DNA of 64,000 bases, taken from contig NZ_FNIE01000009.1 of the NCBI RefSeq assembly GCF_900103985.1, positions 248,001-312,000 on the forward strand, given 5' to 3'. This DNA comes from Actinacidiphila guanduensis (GTDB lineage Bacteria; Actinomycetota; Actinomycetes; Streptomycetales; Streptomycetaceae). The notes under the pieces are model-generated. The model saw nothing but the letters and a program-made list of their open reading frames with translations. It was not told where the DNA came from and did not search any database. Shown here piece by piece: positions 26,127-36,810 of the stretch. How positions within the stretch are numbered: position 1 is the first letter of the stretch; each line of letters starts with the position of its first letter. The position numbers and the translations under genes are program-made.

Positions 26127-27049
26127 ACGGCGCCGCGGCAGCCGCCCGACCGGCCCGCGGCCCTACCGCGGGCCCGACGGAGGGCTCCGCGAGCGCGATG
26201 GCGGGCTCCACGGTTCCGGGTCCGGGTGCGTTCCCGGCTGCCGGCGGGCGGGGCGGCACGGCCGTCCGCGCCGGTGCGAAGGAGTGCCCGTGGCATCCGG
26301 AACACCCGGAAGCCGCCCACGAGTCCTCGGTTTCCCGGGCGAGGACGCATGCTTGGGGTATGGACTTCCTCGGGGATCGGCGGGGGCCGGGTATGGCCGA
26401 GTTGACGGCGGCGGCCGCGCAGCCGCGCACCGCCGCGGCGCCGGACGGGCGCGGCGGCGAGCGGGACGCGCGGTCCGCGCCGGGTGGGCGGAACGTACGG
26501 GAGGCGCGGGTCGAACCGGACGCACGCGGCCGCGCGGGCGGCGGGACCTCGGTCCCGTACGGCCCGGTCGGCGCCGACCCTGCCGACGGCGCCGATCCTG
26601 CCGGCAGCGACGGCCGCGCCGACCGCCCGGCTCACCCGGACCGCGACGACCAGGTAGGCCGCGCGGGTCACGTGGACGGGGACGCGCATCCGGACCGCGC
26701 GGGTCACGCCGAGCGCCCGGGTGACGGCGGCCCGGACGGCCATGCCGGCAGCGACGATCGCGGTGACCGCGAGGGTCACGTGGGCCACTTGGGTCACGCC
26801 GACCGCACAGACGCCACCGATCGCACGGGTACCGGCGACCGCGGTGGTCACGACGGTCACCCGGGTCACGTCGAGCCCGGTCACGGCGGGGCATCGGGGC
26901 GCACCGAGCGCTCCGATCCGGCCCGCCGCGCTGCCGACACGGCCCGCGCCGACGGCTTCGCCGCAGGTGGCGGCGGCCCGGATAACGCTTCGGTGCAGAA
27001 GTACGACCGCGATGCAACGGAACGCGCGGCGGCGAGGCACCATGGAAGG
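26127..27049 (+). other. Low-complexity stretch between bldM and shbA; possible N-terminal extension of ShbA
   Basis: The ShbA reading frame stays open upstream to an ATG at 26198 (284 extra codons) with moderately biased codons. The predicted product is very hydrophilic (Gly, His, Asp, Arg) with no known domain. It contains the GGTCAC repeats listed separately. I cannot tell whether it is translated, is a separate small gene, or is non-coding. Confidence 0.4.
26666..26884 (+). repeat. Degenerate 9-bp-phase repeat built on GGTCAC
   Basis: GGTCAC occurs at 26666, 26702, 26774, 26792, 26846, 26855, 26864 and 26879. The first six gaps (36, 72, 18, 54, 9, 9) are all multiples of nine, the last is 15. 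In the ShbA frame each copy encodes Gly-His. This looks like a decayed 9-bp tandem repeat. Confidence 0.7.
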
Positions 27050-29369
<2,320 letters not shown>

Positions 29370-29474
29370 GGCCGCGCGGGGGGCGGTTCCCCGCCGCGGG
29401 GTCCTGTCCCGTGCCCGGCCGCGGGCCGGCGTTCTCGCGCAGTTCCTCCGCCTCAGCTTCGCCAGGGAGGCAGC

Positions 29475-29496
29475 CCCGCGCCCCTTCGGGCGCGGG
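29475..29496 (+). terminator. Hairpin after guaB
   Basis: CCCGCGCCC and GGGCGCGGG form a 9-bp stem around CTTC, 105 bases after the guaB stop and 54 before guaB3. It could terminate guaB transcripts or attenuate read-through. Confidence 0.5.
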
Positions 29497-29549
29497 TTCC
29501 CGCCGTGCGGCTGAAATAATGGGCTCCTCGTTGAGAGAGAGGCGTGGAT

Positions 29550-30671
29550 GTGACTGAGATCGAGATCGGGCGGGGCAAGCGGGGGCGCAGGGCGTACGCG
29601 TTCGACGACATCGCCGTGGTGCCGAGCCGGCGGACCCGGGACCCCGAGGAGGTCTCGATCGCGTGGCAGATCGACGCGTACCGCTTCGAGCTGCCGTTCC
29701 TCGCCGCGCCCATGGACTCCGTGGTCTCGCCGGAGTCGGCGATCCGGATCGGCAACCTCGGGGGGCTCGGCGTGCTCAACCTCGAAGGGCTGTGGACCCG
29801 TTACGAGGACCCCGAGCCGCTGCTCGCCGAGATCGCCGAGGTGGACGACGCCCGCGCGACCAGCCGGCTGCAGGAGATCTACGCCGCGCCGATCCGCGAG
29901 GAGCTGATCGGGCAGCGGATCAAGGAGGTCCGCGACGCCGGGGTGGTCACGGCCGCGGCCCTGTCCCCGCAGCGCACCGCGCAGTTCTCCAAGGCCGTGG
30001 TGGACGCGGGCGTGGACCTGTTCGTGATCCGCGGCACCACCGTCTCCGCCGAGCACGTCAGCGGGTCGCACGAGCCGCTGAACCTCAAGCAGTTCATCTA
30101 CGAGCTGGACGTCCCGGTGATCGTCGGCGGCTGCGCCACCTACACCGCGGCCCTGCACCTGATGCGCACCGGCGCGGCGGGCGTGCTCGTCGGCTTCGGC
30201 GGCGGCGCCGCCCACACCACCCGCAACGTGCTCGGCATCCAGGTGCCGATGGCCACCGCGGTGGCCGACGTGGCCGCGGCCCGGCGCGACTACATGGACG
30301 AGTCCGGCGGCCGCTACGTGCACGTCATCGCCGACGGCGGCTTCGGCGCCAGCGGCGACCTGCCCAAGGCGATCGCCTGCGGCGCCGACGCGGTGATGAT
30401 GGGCTCCCCGCTGGCCCGCGCGGTGGACGCGCCCGGCCGCGGCTTCCACTGGGGCATGGAGGCGGTCAACGTCGAACTGCCGCGCGGCAAGCGGATGAAC
30501 CTGGGCACCGCGGGCACCACCGAGGAGATCCTGCTCGGCCCCTCGCACGCCCCCGACGGCTCGATGAACCTCTTCGGCGCCCTGCGCCGGTCGATGGCCA
30601 CCACCGGCTACTCCGACCTGAAGGAGTTCCAGCGCGTCGAGGTCACCGTCTCCCCGACCCACCACCGCTGA
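29550..30671 (+). CDS. guaB3: GuaB3 family IMP dehydrogenase-related protein
   Basis: 373-aa barrel protein related to IMPDH but without CBS domains. Features: AYAFDDIAVVPSRRTRDPEEV, the IMPDH-like LAAPMDSVVSPESAI, VGGCATYTAALHLM carrying the probable catalytic Cys, and DGGFGASGDLPKAIACGADAVMMGSPLA. GuaB3 proteins of actinobacteria and cyanobacteria sit beside guaB; a cyanobacterial member has been reported to have IMPDH activity. GTG at 29550 is preferred to 29544 because GAGAGG then lies at normal distance. A strong terminator follows. Confidence 0.9.
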   Translation: MTEIEIGRGKRGRRAYAFDDIAVVPSRRTRDPEEVSIAWQIDAYRFELPFLAAPMDSVVSPESAIRIGNLGGLGVLNLEGLWTRYEDPEPLLAEIAEVDDARATSRLQEIYAAPIREELIGQRIKEVRDAGVVTAAALSPQRTAQFSKAVVDAGVDLFVIRGTTVSAEHVSGSHEPLNLKQFIYELDVPVIVGGCATYTAALHLMRTGAAGVLVGFGGGAAHTTRNVLGIQVPMATAVADVAAARRDYMDESGGRYVHVIADGGFGASGDLPKAIACGADAVMMGSPLARAVDAPGRGFHWGMEAVNVELPRGKRMNLGTAGTTEEILLGPSHAPDGSMNLFGALRRSMATTGYSDLKEFQRVEVTVSPTHHR

Positions 30672-30695
30672 GCACCGCTTCCGCAAGCAGCGCGA

Positions 30696-30738
30696 GCGCG
30701 AAGGGCCCGTACCGGCGGACGGTACGGGCCCTTCGCGC
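30696..30738. terminator. Bidirectional terminator after guaB3
   Basis: An 18-bp perfect stem (GCGCGAAGGGCCCGTACC and its complement) with a 7-base loop between the convergent guaB3 and membrane-protein genes. Confidence 0.92.
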
Positions 30739-30807
30739 GTGCGGTCCTCGCGGGTGGGCGGGCCGGCGCCTCGCCTCGACGCGCAGCCGCGGCACCGGCT
30801 TTTCGGG

Positions 30808-31386
30808 TCAGCTCTCGCCGACCCGCTTGGCCAGGCCGAAGCCGACCACCGCGGCCAGCGCGAGGAAGATGAAGCGGGCCGCGCTGAAGTCGGCCTTCCA
30901 CGCCTTCCACAGGTCGCCGAAGTGGTGGAAGAAGATGTCGGTGACCGACAGGCTCACGCCGTGCTGGTCGGCGTAGTGGCTGATCACCAGGGCGCCGCCG
31001 AACAGCTCGCCGAAGATCACCGAGCCGAGGGCGACCAGGCCCGCGACGAAGGGCAGCGCCACGTTGCGGCCGCCGGCCTTGCCCACCGCGAAGCCGATCA
31101 GCGCGCCCACCGCGATGGCCGCGTAGTGGAACTCGGTGGTGGTGCCGTCGTCCTTGGCGAGCGCGCGCAGCAGGCCGCCGTAGGCGAGCGCGGCGACGAC
31201 GGCCGCGACCACGCCGGCCACCACGCCCAGGCCCACGTTCTCGCGCCGGGCGGCGACCACCGGCGGCGGGTAGGCGGCGGCGTTGAAGCCGGGCTGGGCC
31301 GGGGCGCCGTAGGGCGCCTGCGGCGGGGCCGCGTACGGGTTCTGGCCGGCCGGCGGTTGCGGCGGCGGCGGGAAGTTGGCGCTCAT
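30808..31386 (-). CDS. Hypothetical membrane protein with Pro-rich N-terminus
   Basis: 192 aa. The first 45 residues are Pro/Ala/Gln/Tyr-rich and disordered (FPPPPQPPAGQNPYAAPPQ). Four hydrophobic segments follow: LGVVAGVVAAVVAALAYGG, AAIAVGALIGFAVG, VALPFVAGLVALGSVIFGEL and RFIFLALAAVVGFGLA. No enzymatic motif is seen. ATG at 31386 with GGGGGA upstream. It lies alone between terminator 30696-30738 and the nucleotide-sugar dehydrogenase. Confidence 0.75.
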   Translation of the reverse strand: MSANFPPPPQPPAGQNPYAAPPQAPYGAPAQPGFNAAAYPPPVVAARRENVGLGVVAGVVAAVVAALAYGGLLRALAKDDGTTTEFHYAAIAVGALIGFAVGKAGGRNVALPFVAGLVALGSVIFGELFGGALVISHYADQHGVSLSVTDIFFHHFGDLWKAWKADFSAARFIFLALAAVVGFGLAKRVGES

Positions 31387-31674
31387 GGAGGTTCCCCCGA
31401 AGGTGACGAGCTGTGAGAAGACGGGACGTCGCCGCCGGCCGAAGAGGTGCCGGCGGGATCACGATGACGCCGAAATCTAGCAGGCAGGGGCGACAATCGG
31501 ACAAGACGATTCATCCGGTCGTTACAGGACCACGACACCGTCACCGCCCCGGTCCATCCCCCCTGCCCGCAGCGCCACTTGTGCCCCACCGGCCCCGGCG
31601 CCGCACCCCGTCCGGCACCGCGGCGAACGAGCGTGTCAGGGTCTGGCGGCCGAGCCGGATGTGCCGGACAGGCC

Positions 31675-32955
31675 CTAGAGCCGCGCCGCCGCCCCCGCCG
31701 GGGTCGCGCCCCTGGTGTCCAGCATCAGCTGGGCCTTCACCGCCAGGCCCTGCAGGTCGTAGGTGCGGTGGTGCTGGAGCAGCAGCGTCAGGTCGGCCTC
31801 GGCGGCCGCCTCCCACAGGGAGTCCGCGCGCGGCACCGGGCGGTCGAGCACCCGCCACTGCGGGACGTAGGGGTCGTGGTAGCAGAGCTGGGCGCCCAGT
31901 TCGAGCAGCCGGGCGCCGATCTCGCGGGCGGGCGCGCCCTCCTGGTCGGCGAGGTCGGCCTTGTAGGTGACGCCGAGCAGGAGCACCCGGGCCCCGCGCA
32001 GCGACTTGCCGTGCTCGTTGAGCAGGGCGGCCGCGCGCTGGACGACGTAGCGCGGCATCCGGCCGTTGACCTCCTGGGCCAGCTCGACCATCCGCATCGG
32101 GTGGCCGGGGGTGCGCGGGCGGCCGGTGCTGGAGCCGGTGGCGAAGTGCGGTGCCGCGTTGGGGTCCAGCGGCACCGAGTGGCCGCCGACGCCGGGCCCG
32201 GGCCGGAACGCCTGGAAGCCGAACGGCTTGGTCTCCGCGCAGCGGATCACGTCCCACAGGTCCACGCCGAGGTCGTGGCAGAAGACCGCCATCTCGTTGG
32301 CGAAGGCGATGTTGACGTGCCGGTAGTTGGTCTCCAGCAGCTTGACCGCCTCGGCCTCGCGCGGCCCGCGGGCCCGTACCACCCGCTCGGCGAGCCGCCC
32401 GTAGAAGGCCGCGGCCGCCTCCGTGCAGGCGGGGGTGAGGCCGCCGACCACCTTGGGGGTGTTGGCGAGGTGGAAGTCGCGGTTGCCCGGGTCGAGCCGG
32501 CCGGGGGAGTAGGCGAGGTGGAAGTCGCGCCCGGCGCGCAGCCCGCCGGCCTCCAGCAGCGGCCGCAGGTACTCCTCGGTGGTGCCCGGGTAGACCGGCG
32601 ACTCCAGCACCACCGTGGTGTGCGGGCGCAGGTGCTCGGCGAGGGTGCGGGCGGCCGCGGTGACCGCGGACAGGTCCAGCGTGTGGTCCTCGCCGAGCGG
32701 GGCGGGCGCGCAGACCACGGCGGTGCGCACCCGGCCGAGCACCGCCGGGTCGCAGCTCGCGCGGAAGCCGCAGGCGAGCATCCGGCGCAGGTCGGCGGCG
32801 GCCAGGGCGCCGGGCGGCACCCGGCCGGCGTTGATGTCGGCGACGACGGTGGGATCGGGGTCGTACCCGATGACGCCGATGCCCGCGGCGGTGGCCGCCT
32901 GGGCGAGGGGGAGTCCGGTGTGGCCGAGTCCCATCACGGCGAGGTCAGCGGGCAT
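31675..32955 (-). CDS. UDP-glucose/GDP-mannose dehydrogenase-family protein lacking the catalytic Cys
   Basis: 426 aa with the three family domains: N-terminal NAD-binding (LAVMGLGHTGLPLAQAATAAG), central (LESPVYPGTTEEYL, YSPGRLDPG, KLLETNYRHVNIAFANE with the conserved Lys) and C-terminal UDP-binding (VLLLGVTYKADLADQEGAPA). The motif that normally reads GGHCIPVDP is GGHSVPLDP here: residue 260 is Ser (TCG, 32178-32176). Mutating that Cys to Ser cripples UDP-glucose dehydrogenase, so this product may be inactive or altered. ATG at 32955. No sugar gene cluster surrounds it. Confidence 0.85.
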   Translation of the reverse strand: MPADLAVMGLGHTGLPLAQAATAAGIGVIGYDPDPTVVADINAGRVPPGALAAADLRRMLACGFRASCDPAVLGRVRTAVVCAPAPLGEDHTLDLSAVTAAARTLAEHLRPHTTVVLESPVYPGTTEEYLRPLLEAGGLRAGRDFHLAYSPGRLDPGNRDFHLANTPKVVGGLTPACTEAAAAFYGRLAERVVRARGPREAEAVKLLETNYRHVNIAFANEMAVFCHDLGVDLWDVIRCAETKPFGFQAFRPGPGVGGHSVPLDPNAAPHFATGSSTGRPRTPGHPMRMVELAQEVNGRMPRYVVQRAAALLNEHGKSLRGARVLLLGVTYKADLADQEGAPAREIGARLLELGAQLCYHDPYVPQWRVLDRPVPRADSLWEAAAEADLTLLLQHHRTYDLQGLAVKAQLMLDTRGATPAGAAARL

Positions 32956-33205
32956 GGGTGGCGGTCCTCTCCCTGGAGCCGACCGCCGGGGGACCCACGG
33001 ATGGGCTCACCGGCGGCTTCAAAACAGGCTAACCAGACAAATGGCTGATATGACCGCACGGCGCGCCGGTCGGAACCGGTCTCCGGTACCCGTCCGCGTT
33101 GGCCGCGCGAGCCCGGGCAGGCCACTATCGAGAAGAGCGCAAGGATCACGCAACGGATCGCGATCGTCCGGCGGCGCTGTCCCGGACGCAGTCACGGAGG
33201 CACGG

Positions 33206-34912
33206 ATGCGTACGACGTCACTCGGCCCCGCAGAGCGGGAGCACGCCCTCGCCCGGATGGCGGAGCACGAACTCGACATCCTGGTGGTGGGCGGCGGCGT
33301 GGTCGGCGCGGGCACCGCGCTGGACGCGGCCACCCGCGGCCTGACCGTGGGCCTGGTCGAGGCCAGGGACTGGGCGGCCGGCACCTCCAGCCGGTCCAGC
33401 AAACTCATCCACGGCGGCCTGCGCTACCTGGAGATGCTGGACTTCGCCCTGGTCAGGGAGGCGCTGAAGGAGCGCGGCCTGCTGCTGGAGCGGCTCGCCC
33501 CGCACCTGGTCAAACCGGTGCCCTTCCTCTACCCGCTCCAGCACCGCGGCTGGGAGCGGCTCTACGCGGGCAGCGGTGTCGCGCTCTACGACGCGATGTC
33601 CGTCTCCTCCGGGCACGGCCGCGGCCTGCCCGTGCACCGCCACCTCAGCCGCCGGCACGCCCTGCGGGTCGCCCCCGCGCTGCGCAAGGACGCCCTGGTC
33701 GGCGCCCTGCAGTACTACGACGCGCAGGTGGACGACGCCCGCCTGGTCGTCACCCTGGTGCGCACCGCCGCCTCCTACGGCGCCGTGGTCGCCAACCAGG
33801 CCCGCGTCACCGGTTTCCTGCGCGAGGGCGAGCGGGTGGTCGGCGCCCGGGTGCAGGACCTGGAGGCCGGCGGGGAGTACGAGGTGCGGGCCCGCCAGGT
33901 GGTCAACGCCACCGGCGTCTTCACCGACGACACCCAGGCGCTCATCGGCGAGCGCGGCCAGTTCCACGTCCGCGCGTCCAAGGGCATCCACCTGGTGGTG
34001 CCCAAGGACCGCATCCACTCCACCACCGGCCTGATCCTGCGCACCGAGAAGAGCGTGCTGTTCGTGATCCCGTGGGGCCGGCACTGGATCGTCGGCACCA
34101 CCGACACCGACTGGGACCTGGACAAGGCGCACCCGGCCGCCTCCAGCGCCGACATCGACTACCTGCTCGAACACGTGAACTCCGTGCTGTCCACCCCGCT
34201 GACCAGGGACGACGTCCAGGGCGTCTACGCGGGCCTGCGGCCGCTGCTGGCCGGGGAGTCCGACGCGACCAGCAAGCTGTCGCGCGAGCACACCGTCGCC
34301 CACCCGCTGCCCGGCCTGGTGGTCGTCGCGGGCGGCAAGTACACCACCTACCGGGTGATGGCCAAGGACGCGGTGGACGAGGCCGTGCACGGCCTGGACC
34401 GGCGGGTGGCGCCCTGCTGCACCGAGGACGTGCCGCTGCTGGGCGCCGAGGGCTACCAGGCCATGTGGAACGCCCGGGCCACCACCGCCGCCCGCACCGG
34501 CGTGCACGTCGCCCGGGTGGAGCACCTGCTCAACCGGTACGGCACCCTCGCCGACGAGGTGCTGGCGCTGATCGCCGAGGACCCCTCGCTCGGCGAGCCG
34601 CTGCCGGCCGCCGACGACTACCTGCGGGCGGAGATCGTCTACGCGGCCGCCGCCGAGCAGGCCCGCCACCTGGAGGACGTGCTGACCCGCAGGACGCGTA
34701 TCTCCATCGAGACCTTCGACCGCGGCACCGGCAGCGCCCGGGCCGCCGCCGAGTTGATGGCGCCGGTGCTCGGCTGGGGCCAGGACCAGGTGGACCGCGA
34801 GGTCGCGTACTACGAGAAGCGGGTCGAGGCCGAGCGCGAGTCCCAACTCCAGCCCGACGACCAGACCGCGGACGCCGCGCGGTTGGGGGCGCCGGATATC
34901 GTGCCCCTCTAG
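33206..34912 (+). CDS. glpD: Glycerol-3-phosphate dehydrogenase, aerobic type
   Basis: 568-aa FAD enzyme oxidising sn-glycerol-3-phosphate to dihydroxyacetone phosphate and passing electrons to quinone at the membrane. FAD site DILVVGGGVVGAGTALDAATRG, SSRSSKLIHGGLRYLE, KGIHLVVPKDR, WIVGTTDTDWD and VVVAGGKYTTYRVMAKDAVD are present, plus the C-terminal DAO_C domain. ATG at 33206 with GGAGG at five bases. No glpF/glpK genes adjoin. It precedes the kinase cluster by 59 bases, so cotranscription with the first kinase is possible. Confidence 0.95.
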   Translation: MRTTSLGPAEREHALARMAEHELDILVVGGGVVGAGTALDAATRGLTVGLVEARDWAAGTSSRSSKLIHGGLRYLEMLDFALVREALKERGLLLERLAPHLVKPVPFLYPLQHRGWERLYAGSGVALYDAMSVSSGHGRGLPVHRHLSRRHALRVAPALRKDALVGALQYYDAQVDDARLVVTLVRTAASYGAVVANQARVTGFLREGERVVGARVQDLEAGGEYEVRARQVVNATGVFTDDTQALIGERGQFHVRASKGIHLVVPKDRIHSTTGLILRTEKSVLFVIPWGRHWIVGTTDTDWDLDKAHPAASSADIDYLLEHVNSVLSTPLTRDDVQGVYAGLRPLLAGESDATSKLSREHTVAHPLPGLVVVAGGKYTTYRVMAKDAVDEAVHGLDRRVAPCCTEDVPLLGAEGYQAMWNARATTAARTGVHVARVEHLLNRYGTLADEVLALIAEDPSLGEPLPAADDYLRAEIVYAAAAEQARHLEDVLTRRTRISIETFDRGTGSARAAAELMAPVLGWGQDQVDREVAYYEKRVEAERESQLQPDDQTADAARLGAPDIVPL

Positions 34913-34971
34913 GTGCACCCACACCTGGGCGCGAGGACCGGCGCGCCCGCGGGGGATCGGAAGGGCACGGA

Positions 34972-36714
34972 ATGGTCGGACACGGCGACGAAGGGCGGCT
35001 CGTCGCGGGCCGCTACCGGCTGCTCGAGCGGATCGGCCGGGGCGGGATGGGGACGGTCTGGCGGGCCGAGGACGAGCTGCTCGGCCGCCAGGTGGCGGTC
35101 AAGAAGCTGCACCCGCCGCAACCGCACATGGACGACGAGGAGTTGGCCACCCTCTTCGAGCGCACCCGGCGCGAGGCCCGGGCCGCCGCCCGGATCAGCC
35201 ACCCCAACGTCGTCGTCGTGCACGACGTGGTGGACGACGAGGGGCTGCCCTCCATCGTCATGGAGTACGTGCCCTCGGAGACGCTGGGGGAGCGGCTGAA
35301 GGCCAAGGGGCCGCTGCCGCCCACCGAGGCGGCCCGGATCGGCCGCGGCATGATCGCCGCGCTGCGCGCCGCCCACCGCGCGGGCGTGCTGCACCGCGAC
35401 GTCAAGCCCGGCAACGTGCTGCTCGGCGACGGCGGGGAGGGCGGCGAGGCGGGCCCCCGCGTGGTGCTCACCGACTTCGGCATCGCCCAGGCGTCGGGCA
35501 CCTCCACGCTCACCCGCACCGGCGAACTCATCGGCTCCATCGACTTCCTGAGCCCGGAACGGATCCGCGGCGCGCTGCCCGGGCCCGAGGCGGACCTGTG
35601 GGCCCTGGGCGCGACGCTCTACCAGGCCGTGGAGGGCGTCTCGCCCTTCCGCCGGCCCACCGCGATCGAGACCGCGTACGCCATCGCCGAGGACCCGGTC
35701 CGCCCGCCCGAGCACGCCGGGGCGCTCGCCGACGTCATCGCCGGCCTGCTCGCCAAGGAGCCCGCCGAACGGCTGTCGGCCGAGGACGCCGAGCGGATGC
35801 TGCGGATACCCGCGGCCGAGGCCGACACCGCGCTGGTCGACCGCGGCCGCTTCGAGTCGCCCCCGCAGGGCGACACCACCGCGCACCTGGGCACGCACCG
35901 CCAACTCCCGTACGGGCAGCCCGCCCCCGCCGGAAGCACCGCCCACACCACGGCCTACGGCTCCGCCCACTCCGGCGGCGGCCCGTACGCCCCGGTCACA
36001 GGGCCCGTCCACATCGGCCCGCCCGGGCCGTCCGGCCCGCAGCAGCCCGCCGCCCGCCCCCGCCGGCGGGTCGCGCCGTGGCTGGCGGGCATCGCCGTGC
36101 TCGTCCTGCTCGCCGCCGGAGGGGCCCTGGCCGCACGGCACTTCCGCGGCGACAACGAGGCGAGCGACGGCGGCGGCACCGGCGGCCCCACCGGCAGCCC
36201 CAGCGCCCCCACCACCGCGCCCACTGCGCCCACCACGACACCGCCGCCCAGCTCCCCGCCGCCGGTCCCGGACGGCTACACCCTCGCCGGGCAGCCGGAC
36301 CACGGCTACGCGCTGCCGGTGCCCGACGGCTGGACGAAGTCGGTGAAGAACGGCGGCGACGAGGTCGACTGGGTCGCGCCCGACGGCCTCGCGGGCCTGC
36401 GGGTCAACGCGCTGGACTTCGCCAGCACCGATCCGCTCCAGCACTTCGAGGAGCTGGAGCCCCAGACCCGCGAGCAGGTCGGCGACACCTACCACCGCCA
36501 GCGGATGGAGCGCACCACGGCCTTCGGCGACCCGGCCGCGCTGTGGGAGTTCACCTTCACCGGAACCGCACGCGACTGGCACGCCATCGACCTCGGCTTC
36601 GGCAAACCCGGGCAGCGCGAGTTCGCCATCTACCTGTCGGCCCCTCAGGACGACTGGCAGCAGGAACTGCCGGTGTTCAACACGGCCGTGGCCGGCTTCC
36701 GGCAGACCGGCTGA
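34972..36714 (+). CDS. Transmembrane Ser/Thr protein kinase 1
   Basis: 580-aa PknB-type receptor kinase. Kinase domain about 14-275: G-loop IGRGGMGTVW (21-30), catalytic Lys44 in VAVKKL, HRDVKPGN, TDFGIAQ and SPERIRG, so it looks active. After a Pro/Ala-rich juxtamembrane region comes one TM helix (WLAGIAVLVLLAAGGALAA), a Thr/Pro linker and an extracellular domain of about 140 aa beginning GYALPVPDGWTKSV. That ectodomain is shared with the next two genes. From memory, the syntenic kinase cluster of S. coelicolor (about SCO4775-4779) has been linked to spore-wall synthesis. Confidence 0.92.
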   Translation: MVGHGDEGRLVAGRYRLLERIGRGGMGTVWRAEDELLGRQVAVKKLHPPQPHMDDEELATLFERTRREARAAARISHPNVVVVHDVVDDEGLPSIVMEYVPSETLGERLKAKGPLPPTEAARIGRGMIAALRAAHRAGVLHRDVKPGNVLLGDGGEGGEAGPRVVLTDFGIAQASGTSTLTRTGELIGSIDFLSPERIRGALPGPEADLWALGATLYQAVEGVSPFRRPTAIETAYAIAEDPVRPPEHAGALADVIAGLLAKEPAERLSAEDAERMLRIPAAEADTALVDRGRFESPPQGDTTAHLGTHRQLPYGQPAPAGSTAHTTAYGSAHSGGGPYAPVTGPVHIGPPGPSGPQQPAARPRRRVAPWLAGIAVLVLLAAGGALAARHFRGDNEASDGGGTGGPTGSPSAPTTAPTAPTTTPPPSSPPPVPDGYTLAGQPDHGYALPVPDGWTKSVKNGGDEVDWVAPDGLAGLRVNALDFASTDPLQHFEELEPQTREQVGDTYHRQRMERTTAFGDPAALWEFTFTGTARDWHAIDLGFGKPGQREFAIYLSAPQDDWQQELPVFNTAVAGFRQTG

Positions 36715-36810
36715 GCCCTCGCGGTTCGCCACCACCCTTCCGATTCGGGGATGATGGGCACTCACACATCCCCCACAAGCCGGCGGCAGCAGACAGTGCA
36801 GAGGTCATCC

